A stretch of 64,000 bases of DNA, taken from NCBI GenBank assembly GCA_900291925.1, contig UWYS01000004.1, positions 744,001 through 808,000 on the forward strand, given 5' to 3'. This document shows positions 18,290 to 28,659 of the stretch, in pieces. A model generated the notes under the pieces. The model made no database searches. It was given only the letters and a program-made list of their open reading frames with translations, and was not told the origin of the DNA. This DNA comes from Thecaphora thlaspeos. Lineage: Eukaryota > Basidiomycota > Ustilaginomycetes > Urocystidales > Glomosporiaceae. The number at the start of each line of letters is the position of its first letter. Positions within the stretch are counted from its first letter, which is position 1. The position numbers were made by a program, and so were the translations under genes.

Positions 18290-20789
18290 TTATGGCTTGG
18301 GGCCAGCGAACGCATTATCGATCCTCATGTAAGCTAGGCCGTTTCTCTCGCGGAAGAAAGCGCACTGGTCCGCGTACGGGTATGGGCCTGCCGAGGTTGC
18401 AGCCTTGTAGAGACGCTGTACTTTCGGACCGTTGCCGACGCTGAGCGGTGACCACGGAACCTTGGAGACGGCATGGAGCGTCGCCTCGTAGGATCGCCCG
18501 CGTGCTTTCAGATATGCTAGGGATGGGTTGGGATCCGTGGTGCGGATGAATGAGGCGAAGATGTCGTTGAGACGACGTTGGTAGGTCATCACTGCGACCA
18601 AAAGGGGCGGGGGAGAGAAAGGAGAGGGGACGAGCATGGGATCGACGCCGGAGATCAGCAAATATCCGACGGTGGCCACTGAAGGAAAGCGGGTGGAACA
18701 TGGTCGCAACTGGGAAACGAAGTACTCACTCTCATCATCGACCTTCGTTCCGATGACGCCGATATTGCCCATGATTGTTACGACATCGTTTGCATGGCAA
18801 GCCGCAAACCTCCCCTTACCGAGCTTACAGCGCTCCGGCGTGTCTTCGTCGGTGAAAGGAACGCCGGCGTCCAACTCGTAGACGTACGTCTTGGGCAGCG
18901 CGCGCGACGCCGCCCCGGCCTGTACCTGGCCGAAGATCGAACACGACCACGACGACAGCGTCATCAGCTCCGACGCCCTCTCGCGTACCGTGTCTGGCCT
19001 GGATGTGTCGAGTTGGAAGAGCCGCGACGCCATCACCTCATCGACCAGCTCGTGGGTGTACATTTGCGACAGGACTGTCTTGTAGGAGGCGTCAAACGCC
19101 GGCAATGGCGAACGTATGACCGGGTCGATAAACGAGATACCCTCGCTCGTCAGCGAGCCAATCATCAGGGGTACTTTGCCGGCGGGGACGGTCCCATTGC
19201 CGAGGAGGTAGAACCACTGGTCTTCGATCAGGTTGTCGACCACGGGGAGGAAAGGTAGCGAGCCAGACGACGCCTTCGTACCATGGAAGTAGCCCATCAG
19301 AGCTTTGGATAGCAAGTTGCCGTTGTTGCCCTCGGTCATGATCGAGGCGAAGCGGTCGGCCTTGACCGCCTGGAGGCACTCGACCATGGCCGGTCCGGAT
19401 TCCGGGCAGCGCAGGAAGCGAGCAACGTGGGGGGCGACGACGTTGGTGGCGACTGCCTTGGTGTGCCACGGGAAGTCGGGAGGCGACTGCATGATGGCTG
19501 AGCGGTACAGGCCGGCCGACGACTTGGACGACAGCAGGGCGGCCACCGACATGGCGCCGGCGCTCTCGCCCCCGATGGTGACCCGCTGCGGATCGCCACC
19601 AAACGCGCTAATGTGCCGTCGCACCCACTCCAAAGCCATAATCTGGTCGCTGATGGCCGCATTGCCAGGGATGTCGTCCCCTGAGGCCAGCAGGCCGAGG
19701 GCGCCGAGGCGATAGTTGATCGTCACCACCACGACGTCGCCGCGCGACGCCATGTTGCCGCCGTCAAACATCGGCATGTTGCTCCTACCCATGAGGAAGG
19801 ATCCTCCGTAGATGGAGAAGAACACGGGCTTGAGACGCTGCCCCCCGCGCTGTTTCGGCGACGGCGACGGCGTCGGCAGCGAAGTGGTAAAGACGTTGAG
19901 GGTGAGGCAGTCCTCTCCCGATCTGTGGACCCCCGGATGAAATTGGTTCGACTTGGCCTGGATGCAGGCACGGCCAAACTCGGTGGCGTTGATGTCTCGA
20001 GGACCGGTGTACGGCGTCGCTTGCATGAATCGCTTGCGTCCAATGGGCGGGTCGGCGAACGGGATACCCAAGAACCGGAAGGATCGACGGTCCCGCGTGC
20101 TAGAACAGGAGCAAGGTGGTGAAAGCCGCACGAGGGCGGTAAGAACAGACGGAGGTCAGAATGTCTTGGAGCATCATGGGGCACACGTTAAAGGACGGCG
20201 TCTGGCAAAAAGTGTCGACTCACCCTATGAAACTGTAGCGATCTTCGACAACCTTGACCTGCTTATCGGCTCCGTATAACGATGCCTCGGGGACGGGATC
20301 GACGGTCTTGTAGAGCGTGGTTGGAGCCGTGTGTGAACATAGGACTGGGAAGTCGGCTTGGACGCCCTTAGACGTCGACCGAAGCTTTCCATCATAGCTG
20401 ACGAGGCTCCCTCCTTGCTGTCCGGCTTCGACCCAGAAGCTATCGCGCGTCGACACCTTGCCCACCGAAGCGAGGTAGTTGAGTTGGGCGAGGACGTTCG
20501 GGCCAGCTGAGGACATCGGAAGCAGCTCTTCGCCTATGGAGCGACACGCTGCGGCGGCTTCAGAAGCCGAGACTGGCCGATAAAGAAGGATGGCACCGGT
20601 CGTCATGGCGTTTGACAGATCATTCTGATAGAGGATCTCAATCGCTCCCAGTCCCGAGCCATCGCGCAGAGGGGGTGAAACGGCCAGTTCCGCTCTGATA
20701 GCGTCGCTGTGGCGAGCCGCAAGTGCCCGGTCGGAGAAGGTCACCCAGCCGACCAGCAGCGGGACCAAGGTGTAGAAAGAGAAACGCAT
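18290..20789 (-). CDS. Secreted type-B carboxylesterase/lipase
   Basis: Exons 20224-20789, 18730-20099 and 18290-18591 (2,238 nt) encode 745 residues; both donors are GTGAGT and phases close. The N-terminus MRFSFYTLVPLLVGWVTFSD is a signal peptide, so the enzyme is secreted. Residues about 190-745 are an alpha/beta-hydrolase of the cholinesterase/lipase type: RFLGIPFADPPIGRKRF, SGEDCLTLNVF, nucleophile Ser in GGESAGAM (about residue 366), and the His region ACHANDVVTIMG. It probably hydrolyses esters or lipids outside the cell. The first ~180 residues after the signal are unusual for the family: Cys-containing and without a domain I recognise. Two cysteines flanking FGRACIQ and SGEDCLT fit the conserved disulfide. 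Confidence 0.9.
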
Positions 20790-22431
20790 CTTGTACGGAG
20801 AGAGGCGGAGAAAAGAGCCGTCCTGTATATCGATGTCGATGTCGATGTCGTTGTCGGTATCGAAGCCAATGCGCTGATCAGTAGATCAGGCGAAAAAGGG
20901 CATGGACTGTCCTATCTTTATAGCACAAAGGCTCGGCGAGGGCGTGAGGCAGGATGGGATGGTGCTGAGCGCGTGTGGTGTGGTGCAGGAGCGAGCGAGA
21001 GCCGGCTCTCGTCAAGTCCTGCTACTGTGGTGTCGCTCACGTCGCGAAACCTGTTCGGGCTGTGAGAGGTGGGTCGACGCCGCAATACTGCTGAGGCGCT
21101 GACTACGGAGGGAGTGCGACTTTGTGTCTTTGTGAGACCAGCTCCGAGGTCCTTTGTGTAGTTGTGATAGGCGTCGACGGCCGTTACGCCCGGAAACGAC
21201 TGCCGTTTGTCCAGAAGAGGGGGGGTCCTCGCTGGCTAACTATTTGTCGACCCCACCTTAGGCTTGAATGGAAAGTAGGAAAGGGCGGCGGGCCTTACAA
21301 GCGATGTGATGTGCCAATCCAACGACAACCACCGCGATCAGCGGGGACCGCCTCCAGGTGGCTCGCCTGAATATGACATACGGAGAGAGTCCAGGTTAGC
21401 AGATGCAGTCTTCGGCGGGCGGTTGTTGCAGCCTTTCCCTGTCAGTTCATCGCGCGGGCCGCGGCACCGGGGAAACGAAGAGGCCATGGCGATGAGATGA
21501 ACGATGTGGGTCGTAGGTAGGAAGTTTTGCGCGGAGGGTGCGAGAAAGCGAGCGAGAGGCGCAATTTAGAGGAAACCGCCGCGCGCTGGCTGTGGGGTGG
21601 GGGATATCACTTTTCAATCGCATCAAGACGGAAGGGGCCGAGCGGGCGCGCTGCGTATGCCCGTCGACTTGCCTTGTCGTGTCGGGGAGGAAGATGGCCA
21701 AGTTGCGTCGTAGTCAACACACGCCTGGCAGTCACACGAGCCTTGCGCACGGAGCTAGCCGAAGAGGAACTGCCTAGCCACGACCCGTCACACCGTTCCT
21801 TTATCGATTCGACGGAGAGGCCGACGAGGCGGTGTTGAAGCGGTCCCGCCCACTACGCATGCCCTCGAGTAGACTAGACCTAGACAGCCATGAGAAGAAG
21901 GTTCTGGTGAGGGCGCTTCCGAGACCCTGACCATCAGCCCATCCCGTCACGTTGGCGGATGTTCCGAAGCGGCCTTCCTCCTATGAGAATTATCAAGGGC
22001 CACGACACAACGCACAAGACGCGAACGGCGGTCGTGAGCTCCTGTGTGTCGGTCTCTGGCTCTTGGTGGCGCTATGATGTCTGCTTTCGCCCTTTTCATC
22101 GTCATCAGGGGCGATGGGCGATCGAGGATTGCGGCGGCATCTTCTCGCCCAGCATATGGTCTCGGGGACAGCGTGAGGAGGATGCGGGCCGGCTTGGAGG
22201 TGAGGTCTGTGATGGGCAGGGCTTGTTGTAGGTGGCGTGGAGTGGAGAGCCGCTGGTGTGCGCTTTGACTGCTGCTGCGGCTGCTGCGGTTGACGTGTGC
22301 ACAAGCCTCCATGCATGTCATGTGCGGGACGGCAAAGTGCGCACTAAGATACGCGTAGGGGTCAGCAACGCGACCAGGGCGCTTCTTCCTGCCCCGCCCC
22401 TCACTCACGACGTCCAGCAACGGCAACGAAC
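20790..22431. other. Intergenic, 1.6 kb between divergent genes
   Basis: It contains the promoter of the secreted esterase and of the F-box-like gene. A minus-strand frame at 21947-22426 stays open for 159 codons but shows no domain and has a donor-like GTGAGT near its start; I do not call it. A GATGTC tandem (about 20828-20850) lies close upstream of the esterase ATG. Confidence 0.5.
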
Positions 22432-24134
22432 ATGAACATGCTAAACCGTCTGCCAGTGGAGCTCGTCGCTGCAGGTAAGCCAGCCCGGCCCCTTCTTCCG
22501 CTGCTGCCGCCCATCGGGCACGAGGGCTAAGGCTCGATTGACATCCCCCTGTCCCCTCTGCTCATCTGCTTGGCGCACGACAGTCGCAGACCACCTCACC
22601 GACTCGTCGGCGACCCCCTCTCTTCTCTAGCATCGCAATCTACAGCAAGCACCAGCTCGAGCTCTTTGTCTCGCTCATTCAGACCCTCCCACCCCGTTCG
22701 CCGCTCGAACCGTCCAGCTGCATCCGTTCGCTCCGACTCGGTTCCAGTGAAACCCTCGCCTCTGCCTCAGAGACGTCGCACTAGTTTTCGAGTACAAATT
22801 CCTTCCCAGCGACAGACGCCACTGAGGAGGGCGGCGACGGCGGCGGAAAGGATGTCGATCAGCGGTGGATCCTCACCGCAAGGATCCTGGAGCGGTGCGC
22901 ATCGTTGCAGGATCTCGTCATCTGGGACGGTCTTCTTGGAGAACCGCCTCGATCAGCACCAGAACAGAGGTTATGCCTCTGGGCGCTACACCCAGACGCC
23001 AGGCTGCAGAGTCTATCCCTGCCCTTCCTCTGGCGAGGTGGTGTCAGCCTTCCTTCGCCCGCCACGCTCCCAGGGCCTTCGGAGCTCGTCCAGCTTGATG
23101 TCGTCAATTCGGGTCTTACCACACAGGATTTCCGCCTCCTCTCGCGCTTCCGTCAACTCAAGCTTCTGCGCTGGTACTACCGGCCGTTGGGGATGACAGA
23201 GCTCGAACTTCTCCTCGAGACGTTGAAGAAAGGCTGGAAGGGTGCCGTCGACGATGACAGCTTCAATCCGGCGACCCGGGATCTGCAGATCTTCACCGTA
23301 GCCAACAACGGGATGCTAGCGCAGATCGAAGGGTATCTCATCTCCCAGACGCCCGGTTTTGTCTTCGTCGATCCTTACCTCCCGCTCACCTCACCCGACT
23401 CTCGCGTCGCCTCTCCCGATCCACCACCGCGCACCCTCCCACCCCAAATCCTACCAAACATGCTCTGTCGCCACACCTCTTCCTCCTCGTCGAGCGAACC
23501 GGTAGTGCTGGACTAGTACGAGATCAACTTTCTCTTCCACCGCCGTCGAGCGGGCATGCAGGGTTTCGCACCGGGAGCAGCTCCGACACTGCCTCAAGCT
23601 TGGATCGACCACTTGGCCACACTGCAACAGCAGGTACGCGACCAAGACCCCACAGCCGCACCCGTTCAGGCTCCTCCGATACTGGGCGGCTTCCCCACCG
23701 AAAGTGCCGAGGACCAGTTCGCAAGACGTATCGTCGAGAGGGAAAAGAGACTTGCCAGTGCGGCCGCAGCAGCGGGGGCGGCAGGCAAAGACGCACTCGG
23801 CAGTCGCGCAGACACAGTCGCAGCTGCAACGACAACGTCATCCGAGCTGGAGGAGACGTAGATCTCGACGGCCGTCGAGTGGTACCACAGACACCGCCTC
23901 GTTTTCGAGCGGGTGCGGTGGAAACGCGCCGTCGAGGCTTGGGAGACGGAGTGGGACCTCTTTCATCCAGACGACGACACAGATGACGACGAACAAGACC
24001 AAGAGGACGACGAGAACGGACCGTCTCGAGGGACGACACATCCTCCCGCCGCTGAGGCGAGTAACGAGACGCGCCAGGCAGAGATCGAACAGGGTTTAGA
24101 GGCTCTCTTGCTCTCTCAGCTGGCCGACATCTGA
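22432..24134 (+). pseudogene. F-box-like protein gene with in-frame TAG codons and a 5' frame change
   Basis: Exon 1 (22432-22474) reads MNMLNRLPVELVAA, a typical F-box opening, ends at a GTAAGC donor and joins VADHLTDSSATPSLL after the CAG acceptor at 22581-22583. That frame stops at TAG 22628-22630, while the coding-like body lies in another frame from about 22623: LFSSIAIYSKHQLELFVSLI, RWILTARILERCASLQDLVI, LTTQDFRLLSRFRQLKLLRW, MTELELLLETLKKGW, ISTAVEWYHRHRLVFERVRW. The expected F-box second half (about 20 codons) is missing at the frame change. The body contains three in-frame stops, all TAG (22782, 23514, 23859), before the final TGA at 24132. The third could be an intron acceptor (phase-0 donor GTACGC at 23634). 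F-box proteins recruit substrates to SCF ubiquitin ligases. Either a decaying gene or one with unrecognised introns or recoding. Confidence 0.6.
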
Positions 24135-24554
24135 CCCCCTTCCATCGCGACCGGTCGCTGTGGAATCGAAAAACGAGTGCATGCGAGCGGACAAGATTCG
24201 TCGCAGATCAATCGCGTAGTAGGGACGCTCCGCCAACGTGTTCATACTACTCGGCATCCCTTCTCGACATAACGACCAACAGCAGACCTGAAGAAGATCT
24301 TACAAGAGAGAGTTACAAGAGAGAGTACTAGCAACTTTATTAGGAGAAAGCATGGGAGCTGTGCAGCTTTTTTGATTCTCGACTGCAGACAGGCAGGAAA
24401 GATCCGGACCCGTTGCTGGTAGCAAGATGGAAAAGGCGTTTACTAGTAGTTGGAAAAGGCATCTTGATGTCGTGTCGGCCGCTATTCGGCCGAAACGTTC
24501 GGTTCTCTAACTCTGGCCCGCCATCGACTCGCCAGGGGTCACCCCGACCACGCC
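24135..24554. other. Convergent intergenic region with short direct repeat
   Basis: 420 bases between the F-box-like gene and the stop of the 7TM-like gene. It contains a short tandem of TTACAAGAGAGAG (about 24299-24325). It presumably holds both 3' ends. Confidence 0.5.
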
Positions 24555-27500
24555 CTAGATCGATCCAGCACGAGGCCGCTGCTCGTCAAGGCCTCTCTCG
24601 CCCTCGCCTCCCGCCCCCGGCCCATGGAACCTGTCGCCAGCGCTGTTGACCTTCCGCTGCAACTGGGATAGCGACCTTGGAATCGACGCCGATACGACGA
24701 CGGCAGGAGAGGAATCGACGCGGCTGGCGTGCGGCCATCGTCCTCGCGGAACCACGGTGAGGTTCGAAGAGTGATGTCTGACGTCGGCGAACGTCGCCGT
24801 TTCCCTGTCGTCGGCAATCACGTACCTCCCTAACTCGAAGTCGAACGTCATCCTCGACGCCGGCTCGATGGCGGAATCGACGACTGAGTCAGCCGAAGAC
24901 CTGGCAGGCAGGCTGAGAAAGATGCTGGCGCCATCCGATCCTCCGTCGACGGCGCTGTGGTAGGCGGAGCTGCCGGTCGTCGTCATCGCGGGACGCACAG
25001 AAGCTAGCGCGCGTCGGCTTCGGCTGTCTAGTGACCAGGGGCTTGGGGCCGGTGTCAGCTCGTGATCGCCGCAGTGCGAGGCCGACTCGGCCAGTGAGAC
25101 AGCCACGTGCGGTGCAAGGCTGCTCAAGGCGCTCGGCGATCGGAGTCCTTCGATGCTGGGGACGGCCAGAGTCGCGCGGCCTATTGTACACGACACGTCG
25201 CCAAGGTGATCCGCAAAAGGCGAAGAGGACTGCAGAGCCGGCGAGAGAAGCCGGAGGTGGGCTGAAGAGTTGCCCGTCGATGCTTCTATCAACGCATGCC
25301 CCTCCCCGTGGACAGCGCCGTCACCGCTGTGGCTGTATCCGTCACAGCACTTGTCGAGCGAAGGCGAACCGGCCCACGCGTCCGAGGTTGCGTGGAGTCG
25401 GATGTGCGAACCAGCTTGAAACGCGGCCTCTTCGTCTCCATCGGATGGCCTGCCGTCGGAAGACGCGGGGACGGTCTCGACTTGCCCGGCTTCCTCTCGC
25501 GACCCGTCGAGCGCCACAGCAGCGCTACAACGGCGCGCTTCATAGAACGGCGGCCGTCGGCCGGACTCCGGGACGGTGATGCAGCATCGAGGGCCGACCA
25601 GCTCGAAGTCGTCCTGCTTCAGCGATGGTTCGTTCGCCTCGAAGTCACCTTCTAGCACGATCCTCAAGGGTGGTGCCGCCTTCTTCTCGGTAAACGAGAG
25701 CTTGCGGTCGAGCTCAACGGACGGAGGAATCGTTGCCCAGCTGGCCGTTCGGACAGACTGGCCTTCGCTCGGAGCGACGCTGCCTCTTCCCGCTTCTGCA
25801 TCGAGGCGGTAGGTCGAGACTCGCTCCTGACTTAGAGTCGCGTCTGGTGGACGGTTGCATGGCAGCTCTTCGCTGGCTCCGGGCGGCAGCACTGATAGGC
25901 CTGATGTAGATGAGCCATTAGGTGCCAGCGACCCGAAGAATGCGAACTGTGAGCGGAAGATCCGACAGGCAAGTACAGTGCTGGAGAAGCGATGCAAAGG
26001 TCGACAGTGACATAGGGAGCAGCGAGAGACAGGAGGTCAGTTGGGACTCAACACAGTAGTCTTGGACTATTCTATTGCTTCTGGCACCGGCAACATACCA
26101 CACTGTCACGTTAACACAAATGACGTCGATCGTGTTGGCAAGGCTGTGTCGTGAAGCGAAGAGGGCGGCGATGGTGGCCGCATTGACGATGAATGACACT
26201 GTGAGCAAGATGAAGATGCCCACAAAGAGAGCATGACGCGTCAGTCGACCAGGTCCTCTGGCAAACACCGAGTAGGGGTGCCGCGGATTCAGGAACGGAG
26301 GAGTCCTTCAGAAGGTTGCCACTCACGGCTGACGTAGACTATCGCGTCGGTCAGGAGCAAGCGCAACACGCGGCATTCCCTGACCTGGCTCTCCTTGCGC
26401 AGGATGACCGCGACGATGATGCCGGCAAAGATGAGGTCCAGTATCAAGGTCACCGCACTGTCTCGAACGCGCGATAGGGTCCGAGGTGGCCTCTTCAGCA
26501 CACTCATTGCCCCTCTTCGACGAGGATGCTGCAGGCACGCGATCTCAGAAGGTCGCAAGACCACTCACAATTGTGCCACGGCGCTTCCATTGATCTTCGT
26601 CTGGGTAATGTTCAGGTTGATCTCGCTGTTGGACGCAAAAGTGAAGGTCGCTGCCAAGTCGTCGGCCGGCAGAATGTCAACATCCGTTTCCGGTGCTTTA
26701 GACCCTAGAAGTAGACAACCGTCGACACGGGAGCGATTAAGGTTGACTTGGCCGGGGACACTCACACACTATGCCAGCGCCGAGCTGCCCGGAGAGGAGC
26801 AACGCGATCATGTACGACATGACACGCCTCCTCCTCTTTCGAGGTTGCAGGACGAGGATCCTGAAAAGGGGTAGGGCATGTAGGCATGGGCACAGCAGTG
26901 TCGTGTGAGCAGAGATGGAGTCAGTCAAAACGACGCCGGAGGAGCGAGAACGCGGGAAACAGTGCTCGTGTGAGCATCGCCATCGGCTCACCTTGTTGCG
27001 AGGATGGCGGTGGAGGCGACCATGTTCTGTGTCGAGTATTAAAGACAAGGGACGAGCACCTCGGAATCAGCTCTGCATCGCCATCGGGGGACGAGCCACG
27101 TCGCTGGTCACTCACCAGAGCCATCAGCATCATCGTCGTGCGTCGATACGCAAACATGTCAACGTCGCGTCCGTGCGCCACGAGGACGATGCCGACGAAC
27201 ATGTATACCGTCCAGGTAACGAGGAGCAAGCGTGCCATCAAGTAGGCGCATGGCGTTGCCCGAAGCTGGCGGTGACGATAGGACGCCGCTAACAGCCTTA
27301 TGTCAACATTGAGGAAGCTGAGGATCTCTGGCGTGGTCGAGTGTTGTCAAATCCATCGTGACGTCAGCGAAACCGCTTATGGGTAGCCGAAGGGGCGTAT
27401 GTGCTTGCTCACCTCCAGCGACGAAGCCCAAACCAACGCTGGAAAAGATCCTTTGTCGACTCAGGGGCAAAGGAAAGCTGCGATCGTCAGATGCCCGTGA

Positions 27501-27699
27501 CCCGTCGAGCGAGCGATATCTAGCATCTCTCTTCCCGCTCGAGACTTACAAGGCCTTGTATGCAGCAATGTGAGCTGACGTCGTTGCAGGGTGCGTCGCA
27601 AGAGGGAGGAGCGGCTGACGTCAGCATGATGACGCGTGCCAAGCTCGCACGCCCCGTTCGCTCGCTAGGCGCATCCGAGAACGTCTACTTACTCGTCAT
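24555..27699 (-). CDS. Ten-exon 7TM-like membrane protein with long cytosolic tail, function unknown
   Basis: Exons 27693-27699, 27550-27574, 27413-27477, 27116-27327, 26992-27026, 26766-26860, 26569-26704, 26327 to about 26514, 26099-26255 and 24555-25980 give a closed frame of 2,346 nt (781 residues). The first exon codes only MT plus one base. Membrane segments in order include RIFSSVGLGFVAGEILSFL, LLLVTWTVYMFVGIVLVAHG, MMLMALNMVASTAILATR, VMSYMIALLLSGQLGAGIV, LILDLIFAGIIVAVIL, LFVGIFILLTVSFIVNAATI and IDVICVNVTVCTVLACRIF. Between segments 4 and 5 a roughly 45-residue loop with likely N-glycosylation sites (NITQ, NGSA) fits an outside location. The last ~470 residues are polar and disordered. 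The layout resembles the many uncharacterised basidiomycete receptor-like 7TM proteins. The acceptor of exon 8 is uncertain (26514 chosen because the phase closes). Confidence 0.7.
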
Positions 27700-28177
27700 A
27701 TTTAAAGGAGATGCGGTGCGAAGGCAAGATTGTGGATCGCTATGCCGATGTTGTTGCAAGAGTTATGACGCGGCTGGCAACAGATGGCAGCCGGTTGCGA
27801 GCGAAATAGGCAGCAGGCGAGGCGAGAGGCGCTGTCAGCCACCTTCGTCTCAGCAGCGAGTCGGCTCTCCCAGTGGCTCCTCTGAGCAATTCCCGCTCTG
27901 ATCAAGTCCCCCGGCTCTCTTCGGATCCTAGACTTATCTCTATCGTAGCGATGCAGGATGGCGATCAAGAAGAGGGGTAAATCATGGATGGGTGGATGGA
28001 CGGTAGCTAGCGATATCCGGAGAAAGATCGCATCGACAAGTGGCGCGTGGCGACAGAAGGGCGCTACAGTGAGAGCTGTTCAGGAAGGAGCGGGAGCGAG
28101 GAAAGGTGGTTGCGAGATGGAAGGAGAGGGGGAGATTGCGACGCTTAAGAAGAGCTCTCTTTATAGGGAGAGCAGCC
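27700..28177. other. Intergenic, promoter side of the 7TM-like gene
   Basis: About 480 bases upstream of the 7TM-like gene start. A TTTAAAT sequence lies immediately 5' of its ATG. No other gene was supported. Confidence 0.45.
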
Positions 28178-28659
28178 TCAAGGCACCCCTGGAACGAGAT
28201 CTCCCACGACAGCATCGATGAGGCCTGAAAAGAAGGGAGCAGAAAGCTAGGTCGAACCCAGGAGAAGAGGAGGAGCAGAGCTGAGCGGAGGCGAGGTAGA
28301 CGGCTGGCGCGCAGGTAGGCCGGAAACCAGACTCTCCGCCGGGGCCACGAGCTCGTCTGGCGGCTCTATCTGAACGACGGCCTGACCTACCTGAGCGATC
28401 CGGCCGAGCGTCGTCCGTTTCCGGGGTATAAAGAACGTGGCGTCTCCACCGTCCGCAGCTATATGGAACTTGCGCCGCGGGCTCGTGCGGAAAACGTGGG
28501 TTGTCGGCGACACGTAAGACCCGACCCTCTAGCCTGACGGGCCACGCCGCCGTGGTACGATCGGGCTGACCGGCACGCAGGCAGGGCTGCCTACGACCTA
28601 GCCTCCTCGTCCTCGTCCCAGTCGGCCGCGCTTGCCGCTGGTTGGTTGGCTGTGTCCAT
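28178..28659 (-). CDS. Tentative small three-exon gene, unknown product (about 83 aa)
   Basis: One spliced frame closes: 28598-28659, 28391-28533 and 28178-28224 (252 nt). It reads MDTANQPAASAADWDEDEEA, then GRVLRVADNPRFPHEPAAQV, HVLYTPETDDARPD, and ends GLIDAVVGDLVPGVP. The last intron has a good GTAGGT donor and a strong pyrimidine tract before TTTTCAG; the first donor (GTCGTA) is poor. A second frame through the middle exon is also stop-free (PRRKFHIAADGGDATFFIPR), so the true frame is undecided. I do not recognise either version. Confidence 0.3.

Noticed and set aside
23332..23516. Intron that would remove the TAG at 23514
   Set aside because: The possible donor GTATCT is in phase 2 and would shift the frame relative to the clearly coding sequence after the TAG.
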